A DNA stretch of 38,829 nucleotides from Candidatus Cloacimonas sp. (GCA_035403355.1 DAONFA010000024.1:1-38829); one strand, 5' to 3'; counted from the stretch's first letter, positions 19,349 through 26,345 are shown. Translations and numbers: made by a program. Notes: generated from the sequence alone by a model not told the origin.

Positions 19349-19519
19349 GGCGCTCGCTGTAGCGCCGAATAAAAAACGGCGGTATGTGTACTGGCGCTCG
19401 CTGTAGCGCCGAATAAAAAATGGCGGTATTTGTACCGGCGCTCGCTGTAGCGCCGAATAAACAACGGTGGTATGTGTACCGGCGCTCGCTGTAGCGCCGA
19501 ATAAAAAACGGCGGAACAG
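19344..19519. repeat. Four tandem 44-bp REP-like units (type A)
   Basis: Units start at 19344, 19388, 19432 and 19476, exactly 44 bases apart, with only a few substitutions. Each holds the hairpin CGGCGCT-CGCTGT-AGCGCCG (7-bp stem, 6-base loop) followed by GAATAAA and an A-rich/CGG spacer. GC content is far above that of the surroundings. Read on the minus strand, the unit has no stop in any frame. Confidence 0.9.
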
Positions 19520-19581
19520 CGTCCGCCGGTACCAAGAAAGCCCCTCGTAAAATTCCAGCCCTAATTTTTTTCTTTTCTCTC
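19510..19581. repeat. Type B palindrome plus conserved trailing block
   Basis: GGCGGA-ACAGCG-TCCGCC at 19510-19527 is a second palindrome type. It is followed by GGTACCAAGAAAGCCCC (19528-19544) and a block beginning TCGTAAAATTCCAGCCC (19545-19561) and a pyrimidine-rich run. The trailing block recurs in the same orientation after the right array (22034-22080). Confidence 0.8.
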
Positions 19582-19609
19582 ATTTTACCTTGCCTGCACC
19601 CAAAAAAAC

Positions 19610-19639
19610 TTGACAGATTTTTCCCCAAAATTATATAAG
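19610..19639 (+). promoter_or_regulatory. Sigma-70-like promoter for the propeller gene
   Basis: TTGACA at 19610-19615 and TATAAG at 19634-19639 are separated by 18 bases (or TATATA at 19632 with 16). The promoter lies just outside the left repeat array, so the gene has its own promoter and does not depend on iorAB. Predicted transcription would start near 19646, giving a leader of about 200 bases. Confidence 0.55.
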
Positions 19640-19667
19640 TAATTATGCATAATTTCTAAGAGGATGG

Positions 19668-19853
19668 ATGGAAAAAATGGTAATATTAAAAGACCAGAAC
19701 GCATTGCCGTATTTACCGAACATTATTATGTTTATCTTAACAAAGCCAAGCAGATTACTATTTCTCTTTCTACAGAACATAAATATACCTATTTTAACCC
19801 TGTATTTGATGATTATCAAGCAAAAGAAAAAACTCTACGGGAGGATACCGTGA
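19668..19853 (+). other. Possible 61-codon leader ORF ending in GTGA overlap
   Basis: An ATG at 19668, with AGAGGATG just upstream, opens a 61-codon frame whose TGA stop (19851-19853) overlaps the GTG start at 19850. The peptide is hydrophobic and Leu/Ile-rich. The competing ATG at 19664 is in frame with the propeller gene and would add 62 residues before the signal peptide. The overlap suggests translational coupling or a leader, but neither frame resembles a known protein. Confidence 0.3.
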
Positions 19854-21511
19854 AAAAGACATATCTACTTTTTATCTTAGCTCTCTGCACAATAGCTCTC
19901 TTTGCCCAAAATGAGGATTGGCTCTGGGCAAAACAAGCCGGGGGAACAAGTAGTGATGTAAGTTATAACATTGCTGTTGATGCCAACGGAAATAGCTATG
20001 TAACAGGTTGTTTTTCTGGTAGTGCTAACTTTGGTTCTACTATATTAACCAGCAGTGGAAGCTCTGATATCTTTGTTGCTAAGATGGATAGCAATAAGAA
20101 CTATCTCTGGGCTAAGCAAGCAGGGGGAACAGATTTTGAATCTGGCAATAGCATTGCTGTTGATGCCAACGGAAACAGCTATGTTACCGGTTGTTTTTAT
20201 AGTAGTAGTATTACCTTTGGCACTACTACTTTAACCAGCTGTGGTAGTTGTGATATCTTTGTTGCTAAGCTGGATAGCAACGGTAACTGGCTCTGGGCAA
20301 AACAAGCCGGGGGAACAAGTGATGATTATGGCTGGAGTATTGCTGTTGATGCCAATGGAAACAGCTATGTTAACGGTCAGTTTAAAAGTAGTAGTTGTTC
20401 ATTCGGCACTATAACTTTAACAAATAGTGGTAGTGGTTATAATGATATCTTTGTTGCCAAGCTGGACAGTAACGGTAACTGGTTCTGGGCTAAGAAAGCA
20501 GGAGGAACAAGTAATGATGGGGGCAATAGCATTGCTGTTGATGCTAATGGAAACAGCTATGTTACAGGTTGTTTTTATAGTAGTGCTACCTTCGGCACTA
20601 CTACCTTAAACAGCAGTGGAGAGAACGATATCTTTATTGCCAAGCTGGATAGTAATGGTAACTGGCTCTGGGCAAAGCAAGCAGGAGGAACAAGTTATGA
20701 TTCAGGTTGTAGTATTGCTGTTGATGCTAATGGAAACAGCTATGTTACAGGTTATTTTTATAGTAGTGCTACCTTTGGTTCTACTACATTAACCAGCAGT
20801 GGATATTGGGATATCTTTGTTGCCAAGCTGGATAATAACGGTAACTGGCTCTGGGCAAAACAAGCCGGGGGAACAAGTGATGATTTTAGTAGTAGTATTT
20901 CTTTTTATGCCAACGGAAATAGCTATGTGACTGGTTCTTTTTATGGTAGTGCTACCTTCGGCACTACTACCTTAACAAGCAGTGGAGAGAACGATATCTT
21001 TATTGCCAAGCTGGATAGTAACGGTAATTGGCTCTGGGCAAAGCAAGCCGGGGGAACAAGTTATGATTATGGCTATGGCATTGCTGTTGATGCCAATGGA
21101 AACTGCTATGTTACAGGTTGTTTTTATAGTAGTGCTACCTTCGGAGCTACTACCTTAACCGGTAGTGGGGATTTTGACATCTTTGTTGCTAAATTAGGAG
21201 AAGGAAATAGTATAAGTTTACCTGATATTATATCCTTTAATGGTATCCGTTCTATCTACCCTAATCCGTTTAATCCCCTTACGACTATTAACTATGAAAT
21301 TAGTAAACCCGCAGATGTGAAAATTGAGGTCTATAATAACCGGGGGCAATTAGTGCGTAGTTTTGCATTTGGATATAAAAAGCAGGGAAGTTATAAACTA
21401 ACTTGGGAAGGAGAGGATAATAATGGCTGCTTGTGCAGTTCCGGTATTTACTACATTAGAATGCAGGCGGGAAAGGAAAATTATATCAAGAAAGCAGTCC
21501 TATTGAAATAA
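19850..21511 (+). CDS. Secreted seven-repeat beta-propeller (SBBP) protein with sorting-type C-terminus
   Basis: 553 residues from GTG at 19850. This start is chosen because it gives a clean signal peptide (VKKTYLLFILALCTIALFAQ) and has GGGAGG at 19839-19844 five bases upstream; in-frame codons back to 19664 would bury the signal. Seven repeats of about 61 residues follow, each opening WLWAKQAGGTS and containing IAVDANGNSYVTG, FGTTTLTSSG and DIFVAKLDSNGN, the SBBP beta-propeller signature. The repeats are nearly identical in DNA, a sign of recent amplification. The C-terminal 95 residues carry IYPNPFNPLTTINYEI and end IKKAVLLK, the FlgD-Ig/type A sorting-like domain of FCB-group secreted proteins. 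Likely exported to the surface or medium; ligand unknown. It stands alone inside a repeat island. Confidence 0.88.
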   Translation: MKKTYLLFILALCTIALFAQNEDWLWAKQAGGTSSDVSYNIAVDANGNSYVTGCFSGSANFGSTILTSSGSSDIFVAKMDSNKNYLWAKQAGGTDFESGNSIAVDANGNSYVTGCFYSSSITFGTTTLTSCGSCDIFVAKLDSNGNWLWAKQAGGTSDDYGWSIAVDANGNSYVNGQFKSSSCSFGTITLTNSGSGYNDIFVAKLDSNGNWFWAKKAGGTSNDGGNSIAVDANGNSYVTGCFYSSATFGTTTLNSSGENDIFIAKLDSNGNWLWAKQAGGTSYDSGCSIAVDANGNSYVTGYFYSSATFGSTTLTSSGYWDIFVAKLDNNGNWLWAKQAGGTSDDFSSSISFYANGNSYVTGSFYGSATFGTTTLTSSGENDIFIAKLDSNGNWLWAKQAGGTSYDYGYGIAVDANGNCYVTGCFYSSATFGATTLTGSGDFDIFVAKLGEGNSISLPDIISFNGIRSIYPNPFNPLTTINYEISKPADVKIEVYNNRGQLVRSFAFGYKKQGSYKLTWEGEDNNGCLCSSGIYYIRMQAGKENYIKKAVLLK

Positions 21512-21530
21512 AGATAGGTAACCGTTTTAT

Positions 21531-21654
21531 GTACCGGCGGACGCCGTTCCGCCATTTTTAGTACCGGCGGACGCCGTTCCGCCGTTTCGGCGCTACAGCG
21601 AGCGCCGGTACACATTCCGCCGTTTTTATTCGGCGCTACAGCGAGCGCCGGTAC
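21531..21654. repeat. REP-like cluster directly after the propeller gene (B, B, A, A)
   Basis: Two type B palindromes (GGCGGACGCCGTTCCGCC with leading GTACC; units at 21531-21553 and 21561-21583) are followed by two type A palindromes (CGGCGCTACAGCGAGCGCCG starting at 21588 and 21631, period 43). Type A units are in the opposite orientation to those at 19344-19519. The cluster begins 20 bases after the propeller stop, so its hairpins would form at the 3' end of the transcript. Confidence 0.88.
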
Positions 21655-21696
21655 CATTTCTTTTTCTCATTTCTTTCTTACTTCAGCTCGTGTATT

Positions 21697-21739
21697 ACTC
21701 CTTAATCAACCCTTAATCAAGCGTTAATAATTAAGGAGT
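21697..21739. repeat. 10-bp inverted repeat with nested TTAATCA motifs
   Basis: ACTCCTTAAT at 21697-21706 is the exact complement of ATTAAGGAGT at 21730-21739. CCTTAATCA occurs twice on the left (21700 and 21711), and TGATTAAGG and TGATAAAGG on the right up to about 21758. The block lies immediately upstream of a possible promoter at 21764, so it may be an operator array. Confidence 0.6.
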
Positions 21740-21763
21740 GATTAAGGGATGATAAAGGATTGA

Positions 21764-21792
21764 TTGACAGTTTGAAGTAAGGGAATAATATG
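21764..21792 (+). promoter_or_regulatory. Possible promoter of the truncated gene
   Basis: TTGACA at 21764-21769, with TAATAT at 21786-21791 16 bases later (AATATG at 17). It precedes the strong ribosome site at 21805-21811. The -35 is perfect and the -10 moderate. Confidence 0.4.
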
Positions 21793-21816
21793 AAGCTAAA
21801 TGAGAAGGAGGTTATA

Positions 21817-22110
21817 ATGAAAGTTACTGTAAAAGAAGAAATAAAGGGATTTTCAGGAAAACTGTCTTTCGGCGGAACGGCGTCCGCCGGTACACATTCT
21901 GCCGTTTTTATTCGGCGCTACAGCGAGCGCCGGTACACATTCCGCCGTTTTTTATTCGGCGCTACAGCGAGCGCCGGTACACATTCAGCCGTTTTTATTC
22001 GGCGCTACAGCGAGCGCCGGTACAGCGAGCGCCGGTACAAAAAGCCCCTTGTAAAATTCCAGCCCCGAGTTTTTTTCTCTTTTTCTCTTTCTCTCTTTTT
22101 CTCTTTGTAA
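21817..22110 (+). pseudogene. Gene 5' end truncated by REP repeats
   Basis: A perfect AAGGAGG (21805-21811) sits five bases before the ATG at 21817. The first 18 codons read MKVTVKEEIKGFSGKLSF, a soluble, Lys-rich start with normal local composition. From 21871 the frame enters a type B palindrome and three type A units, producing repeats such as RRYSERRY and FGATASAGTHSAVF, then a poly-pyrimidine run read as Phe/Ser/Leu, stopping at 22110. The start signals look real while the rest is repeat DNA. The best reading is the remnant of a small gene whose body was replaced, although a chimeric 98-residue protein could be made. The original family was not recognised. Confidence 0.5.
21871..22048. 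repeat. Right REP array (B, A, A, A) and right boundary
   Basis: A type B palindrome at 21871-21888 is followed by type A units starting at 21913, 21957 and 22000 (periods 44 and 43). The last unit has a 16-base partial tandem duplication (22021-22037). The array ends in GGTACAAAAAGCCCC (22034-22048), the exact inverse of 19334-19348. Orientation is opposite to that of the left array. Confidence 0.88.
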
Positions 22111-22120
22111 AAAAAAACCT
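22049..22120. repeat. Conserved trailing block and pyrimidine-rich run
   Basis: TTGTAAAATTCCAGCCCC (22049-22066) matches the block after the left array (19545-19561). It is followed by a C/T-only stretch of about 40 bases up to 22107. The left copy carries the same kind of run. This shows that a longer unit, not only the palindromes, was duplicated. Confidence 0.7.
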
Positions 22121-22142
22121 ATTTCGCTATCTCTCTCTTTCC

Positions 22143-22266
22143 GTCTCGCCATCTTGCCATCTCGCTATCTCTCTTTCCGTCTCGCCATCTCACCATCTCG
22201 CTATCTCACCATCTCGCTATCTCGCCATCTCACCATCTCGCTATCTCGCCATCTTGCCATCTCGCT
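22143..22266. repeat. 8-bp tandem repeat (ATCTCGCC family)
   Basis: Fourteen 8-base units of the form RTCTYRCY (ATCTCGCC, ATCTCGCT, ATCTCACC, ATCTTGCC) run from 22143 to 22266, interrupted once at 22167-22178. The variants alternate rather than cluster. No gene reads through it. Slippage-prone, so its copy number should vary between strains. Confidence 0.85.
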
Positions 22267-22389
22267 AAATCCATCAATTACTTTCTCTCTTTGTTCAAAT
22301 ACCTTATTTTTCTTTTCATTATAGAATGGATATTATATAAAACTGGTTCTATTCTTTTATCGGTGAAATCTTTGGTCTATGCGTTTTTA

Positions 22390-22478
22390 CTAACCGTCAA
22401 GAGTCCTCACTGCTATCTAACTTTGGGGGGAGAGTATAAGTTATTTCAGCAGTGACGACTCCTGACAATTCCGGTTAG
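22390..22478. repeat. Long imperfect inverted repeat abutting the nifU-like stop
   Basis: The left arm 22390-22414 and right arm 22448-22478 contain CTAACCG/CGGTTAG at the ends and a 19-base match with two mismatches (22396-22414 versus 22448-22466). The loop of 33 bases holds GGGGGG. The right arm touches the stop codon of the NifU-like gene. The arms are the outer motif also found at 19240. There is no T-run, so an intrinsic terminator is not obvious. Confidence 0.75.
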
Positions 22479-22706
22479 TTACACTGAAATTACTTCCACT
22501 ACTTCCGGGATTTCTTCTTTAATCAAACGTTCAATTCCCGCTTTCAAGGTCAATGTTGCCATCGGGCAACCATTACAGGTTCCTTTCAAACGAACTTCAA
22601 TCACATTATCTTCGCGGATATTGATAAGTTCCACATCTCCTCCATCTGCTTGAATGGAGGGGCGAACTTTATTCAAGACGCTTTCAATTTTTTCTTTTTC
22701 AATCAT
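22479..22706 (-). CDS. NifU-like (NfuA C-terminal domain) Fe-S protein
   Basis: 75 residues consisting solely of the NifU C-terminal domain, which binds a 4Fe-4S cluster between two subunits and hands it to target proteins. The signature is GTCNGCPMATLTL with Cys44 and Cys47 (CxxC), preceded by RPSIQADGGDVEL. Stand-alone proteins of this size are common. GAGG lies upstream of the ATG. It is the last gene of the efflux operon, 13 bases after the DUF3332 gene, which is an unusual place for an Fe-S carrier; simple read-through transcription could explain it. Confidence 0.92.
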   Translation of the reverse strand: MIEKEKIESVLNKVRPSIQADGGDVELINIREDNVIEVRLKGTCNGCPMATLTLKAGIERLIKEEIPEVVEVISV

Positions 22707-22719
22707 TGTAACATCCTCA

Positions 22720-23223
22720 TTAATTCATATTTAAAGATAGTTCTTCACCTGAAGGGGAAAGCAATTTTAATTGCTGTCCGTCGGCATAGCCAATTTTTTG
22801 TTTTGTTCCATTGCTGTTCAGATACCAAGATTCTGTAGCTGGCTCATAGTTAAGTTCCATAATATTGTTATTCTTAAGTTCAGTAACAACTATTTTGTTT
22901 TGGCTGATTTCAAGCTTATATTTACCTTTTTTGCCTTCAGCATATTTGATTATTGTTTCCGAATCTTTCATCGTCAAGGGATTATTGCCAGTCCAAAATT
23001 CAATCGTGTTAAATACAACAATATCCATAAAAATTGCAGCTTCATAAACTGGGCAAATCCAGAATGCCCAATTGACGATACTCTGAACATACTTATTCCC
23101 GACGCTGCCATTAAACTGATACACTTTTTTTGTAAGTGACATATTACCATAGCATCCAAAGATGCCAACCAGGATGAATACCGCTAATAAAGCGATGCTG
23201 ACGAAACGAGTGAGCTGTTTCAT
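22720..23223 (-). CDS. DUF3332-family lipoprotein
   Basis: 167 residues from the ATG at 23221-23223, which has AAGGAG upstream. An in-frame ATG 12 codons earlier would overlap the RND gene and put charged residues before the signal peptide. The signal peptide ends in a lipobox (IFGC, Cys24), so the protein is probably lipid-anchored. Family blocks follow: GNMSLTKKVYQFN, ICPVYEAAIFMDIVVFNTIEFWTGNNP, and a C-terminal half resembling a short beta domain. No function is established for DUF3332. It lies 13 bases after the RND pump gene, which suggests shared expression with the efflux system. Confidence 0.82.
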   Translation of the reverse strand: MKQLTRFVSIALLAVFILVGIFGCYGNMSLTKKVYQFNGSVGNKYVQSIVNWAFWICPVYEAAIFMDIVVFNTIEFWTGNNPLTMKDSETIIKYAEGKKGKYKLEISQNKIVVTELKNNNIMELNYEPATESWYLNSNGTKQKIGYADGQQLKLLSPSGEELSLNMN

Positions 23224-23236
23224 TTTTTTCTCCTTT

Positions 23237-26200
23237 TTATTGAGATTCATTTTTGGCATGGATATTCTTGGTTGTCAAGAAATAAAAAGCCGGAATAATT
23301 ATTAAGGTTAAGAAAGTAGAAACGATTAACCCTCCAATGGAAACAATACCCATTGGTCTGGTCATTTCTGCTCCCGTACTTCCAACACCTATAGCCATAG
23401 GTAACATACCAGCAATGATGGCTATAGTAGACATTGTTATTGGCTTCAATTTCACTTTCCCCGCCTCCATTAATGAATCGTGGACACTATAACCATCTCT
23501 GCGTTTAATATTTACATAGTCCATTATTAATATAGCGTTATTTACGACAATGCCAACCAACATTATTATAGACATCATAGAAACGATGTTAAGCGATTGT
23601 CCTGCAATAAGTAGGGATAGGATTACTCCAATAATAGCTAAAGGAACTGTTGCCAAGATTAATATAGGTTGAGCAAAACTTTCCAGAATAGCAGCTAGCA
23701 GCATATAGGTTAAAATAACCGCAAGAATAAAAGTGCGTAGCATATCGGTTGTAGTTTCTTTCAACATTTCTGCATTACCACTCCATTGATAACGGTATCC
23801 GCTGGGAAACTTGATTTTATTCAAGCGGTCTTCAATTTGAGAAGTTATATTGCCCAAATTGTAACCGCTTGCTAAATCACCGGAAAAAATGATAGTTTTA
23901 TAGCGATCATAGTGCGTTATTCTATTAATTCCAGAAGCAAAACTAACATCCGCTAATTGGGATATAAGATAACTCTTACCCATTACAATCACACTTAAGT
24001 TCTTAATCTTATCAGGTGAATCCACGGATTCGTCCTCAAGAGATAGTTTGATATCATACTGATTTCCGCTCTCGCGATATTCAGTGGAAACAATTCCTTC
24101 TACATTTGCTCGCAAAGCTAAGGCCAAATCATATACTGTGGCTCCGATAGTAGCAAGCTGATCTCTTTTGGGGTAAAGAGTGAGTTCCGACCTGCCATAA
24201 CGGCTGGAAGTATCAAGGTTAATTACGCCCGGTATATCTTGAATAGCTTTGGTTACTTCATATTTCAGTTCTTCCAGCCGGGCATTATCCTGTCCTTCTA
24301 ACATAAATTCAAAAGCGGAACGACCTCCTCCTCCCATACCCAAGAGCTTGCCGATAGAAGAGCCGGTAACTTTTATAGTGGCATTAGGAATATCGGCAAG
24401 CTCTTTGGTTAATATATCCACCAATTGATTAGCACTATATTTACGCTGACTTCTGTCTATAAGTTTGATATCCAAAGATGCAAGATTGGTTCCTGTATCA
24501 ATAAAACCGCTGGAACCCAAATTAGTAAGAATATGCACTACTTCTGAGTGTTTGGCTACCCGATTTTGAATTGTATCCATTGTCTTGGCAGTTTGGGTCA
24601 GATTTGTTCCCTGAGGCATTTCTACGGTTACGGAAAGATTGCTTTGATCTACATTCGGCATCAATTCCATACCCACAACGAAACTAAGCCCTACAGTGAT
24701 TAGCAAAGCCAATAGAGTAAACAGTAAAATACTCACACTGGTTTTTTTGGAGCGTAAAGCGTAGCTTAAGAACTTGGCATAGTAGTTACCGAATTTATCA
24801 AAAGCTCTATCAAAAGCCAGCCCCCATTTACTTGTCCGTTTTTCTTTCGGTATTATTCTGGAGGCAAGCATCGGAGTAATCGTAAACGCTGTGAGCAAAG
24901 AAAATAGGGTAGTAATCGTAACTGTTACGGCAAATTCTTTAAAGAAGCGTCCCACCATTGAAGTCATCGTAGCAATAGGCAAAAATACTACAATATTGGT
25001 TAAAGTGGATGCCAAAACAGCAGTTCCGATTTCATTGGTTCCAATTTGGGCTGCTTGTCTTCTGGTATTGCCTAAATCTCTGTGTCGGAAAATATTTTCT
25101 AAAACCACAACCGAATTAGAAACCAGGATACCCACCGTCGTAGATAACCCCATCATAGTCATAATATTAAAAGTGTATCCGAACATCTGCATAAAAATAA
25201 ATGAGGAAATGAGGCAATAAGGCATTGAAATTGCTACGATAAGGGTAGAACGTAAATCGTGCAAAAAGATAAAGAGAATCAATCCGGTGAGTAAAACACC
25301 AAGTAAAATATTCTCCAAAGTGGAATTGATAGTATCTTTAGTAAATTCACTGTCATCGCGGATTATTTCCAGTTTCACTCCTTTCGGAAGCTCTTTATTT
25401 AGCACTGGAATTTGCTTGGTAACTTCTTCAGCTATGGCTACTACATTTCCATCGGACGCGTTAGTTATAGATAACCGAACAATATTATCGTCCTTAATAT
25501 TTTCCGGCACATTAAAATAAATTGCCTTGGAACGAACTTCTTCAGTAGTATCCGAAACAGCTGCCAGCTGAGAAAGTTTTTTTACTCCAAAAGCTGTAGG
25601 TATATCGGTATTTTTTATAGCTTCCACATCCTGAAATTCTCCTTTTAACCGGACAGAATATTCCTGAGTACCTTTGCTAAAGTTACCTGCAGGCATATCC
25701 AGATTGCTGGCTGCAAGGATTCCGCTTAATTGTGACAGCGATATTTTATTTTCATATACCAGTTTATCGGTTAGCCGAACATCAATTTGGCGTTTAGCTC
25801 CTCCGGTTAAAGATACTCTTGCAACACCGGGAATTTGAGCTAAACGATCTTTCAATTGACCATCGGCAAGTTCATATAAATCTTTGGACTCCATATTGCC
25901 GGAAAGAACTAAGTCCATAATTGGAAAAGCAGTGATATCCATTTTCATAACAATTGGCCTATCGGTTCCATCAGGTAAATCGCGAATAATGGCATCAACC
26001 TTGTCTTTTACATCCTGATTGGCAATATCTATATTTTTACCTAATTTGAAGGCAACCAGAACGATGGAGACATTTTCCATTGAGTAGGACTGGATAAAAT
26101 CAATTTCACTTACCGTGGCAATTGCCTCTTCCACCGGGTCGGTTATCTGAGATTCAATTTCTCGTGGTCCCGCTCCCGAATAAACTGTTTGAACAACTAC

Positions 26201-26332
26201 ATAAGGCAATTTCACATCCGGCATCAGGTTCAGGGGCAAGCTAAAATAAGCGAGCACCCCGAAGACGACGAATACCATAATTGCCATTGTGACCAATACA
26301 GGTCTGTTGACTGACAAATCTGTTAAAAACAT
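23237..26332 (-). CDS. RND efflux transporter permease (AcrB/HAE1-like)
   Basis: 1031 residues, the normal size for the inner-membrane pump of a tripartite RND system, with two sets of six membrane helices and two large periplasmic loops. The start MFLTDLSVNRPVLVTMAIMV and the SLPLNLMPDVKLPYVVVQTVY block are typical. AAGGATG precedes the ATG. At the TM4 site where E. coli AcrB has the proton-carrying D407-D408, this protein reads GILVSNSVVVLEN (Ser405-Asn406). At the K940 site in TM10 it has Asn931 (GIVVNNAIL), and AcrB R971 appears as Lys. The standard proton relay is therefore missing or altered. The gene lies between its adaptor and the DUF3332 gene. The substrate cannot be inferred. Confidence 0.95.
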   Translation of the reverse strand: MFLTDLSVNRPVLVTMAIMVFVVFGVLAYFSLPLNLMPDVKLPYVVVQTVYSGAGPREIESQITDPVEEAIATVSEIDFIQSYSMENVSIVLVAFKLGKNIDIANQDVKDKVDAIIRDLPDGTDRPIVMKMDITAFPIMDLVLSGNMESKDLYELADGQLKDRLAQIPGVARVSLTGGAKRQIDVRLTDKLVYENKISLSQLSGILAASNLDMPAGNFSKGTQEYSVRLKGEFQDVEAIKNTDIPTAFGVKKLSQLAAVSDTTEEVRSKAIYFNVPENIKDDNIVRLSITNASDGNVVAIAEEVTKQIPVLNKELPKGVKLEIIRDDSEFTKDTINSTLENILLGVLLTGLILFIFLHDLRSTLIVAISMPYCLISSFIFMQMFGYTFNIMTMMGLSTTVGILVSNSVVVLENIFRHRDLGNTRRQAAQIGTNEIGTAVLASTLTNIVVFLPIATMTSMVGRFFKEFAVTVTITTLFSLLTAFTITPMLASRIIPKEKRTSKWGLAFDRAFDKFGNYYAKFLSYALRSKKTSVSILLFTLLALLITVGLSFVVGMELMPNVDQSNLSVTVEMPQGTNLTQTAKTMDTIQNRVAKHSEVVHILTNLGSSGFIDTGTNLASLDIKLIDRSQRKYSANQLVDILTKELADIPNATIKVTGSSIGKLLGMGGGGRSAFEFMLEGQDNARLEELKYEVTKAIQDIPGVINLDTSSRYGRSELTLYPKRDQLATIGATVYDLALALRANVEGIVSTEYRESGNQYDIKLSLEDESVDSPDKIKNLSVIVMGKSYLISQLADVSFASGINRITHYDRYKTIIFSGDLASGYNLGNITSQIEDRLNKIKFPSGYRYQWSGNAEMLKETTTDMLRTFILAVILTYMLLAAILESFAQPILILATVPLAIIGVILSLLIAGQSLNIVSMMSIIMLVGIVVNNAILIMDYVNIKRRDGYSVHDSLMEAGKVKLKPITMSTIAIIAGMLPMAIGVGSTGAEMTRPMGIVSIGGLIVSTFLTLIIIPAFYFLTTKNIHAKNESQ

Positions 26333-26345
26333 AGTTTCAGCATCC

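Noticed and set aside
19101..19628. Minus-strand 175-codon ORF across iorB end and repeats
   Set aside because: It is open because the REP unit has no stops in that direction; it overlaps the real iorB end and has no convincing start signal.
20427..20609. Short ORF inside the propeller gene
   Set aside because: It is a frame shadow of the repeated propeller coding sequence.
22143..22266. Phase-variable coding repeat
   Set aside because: The 8-bp tract lies in no supported reading frame and is not next to a promoter, so a contingency-locus role has no support here.
19175..22478. Insertion sequence or transposon
   Set aside because: No transposase, integrase or recombinase gene and no recognised target-site duplication; only repeats and inverted boundaries are visible.
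23224..23259. Twelve-residue N-terminal extension of the DUF3332 protein
   Set aside because: It would overlap the RND gene and put charged residues before the signal peptide; AAGGAG precedes the inner ATG.
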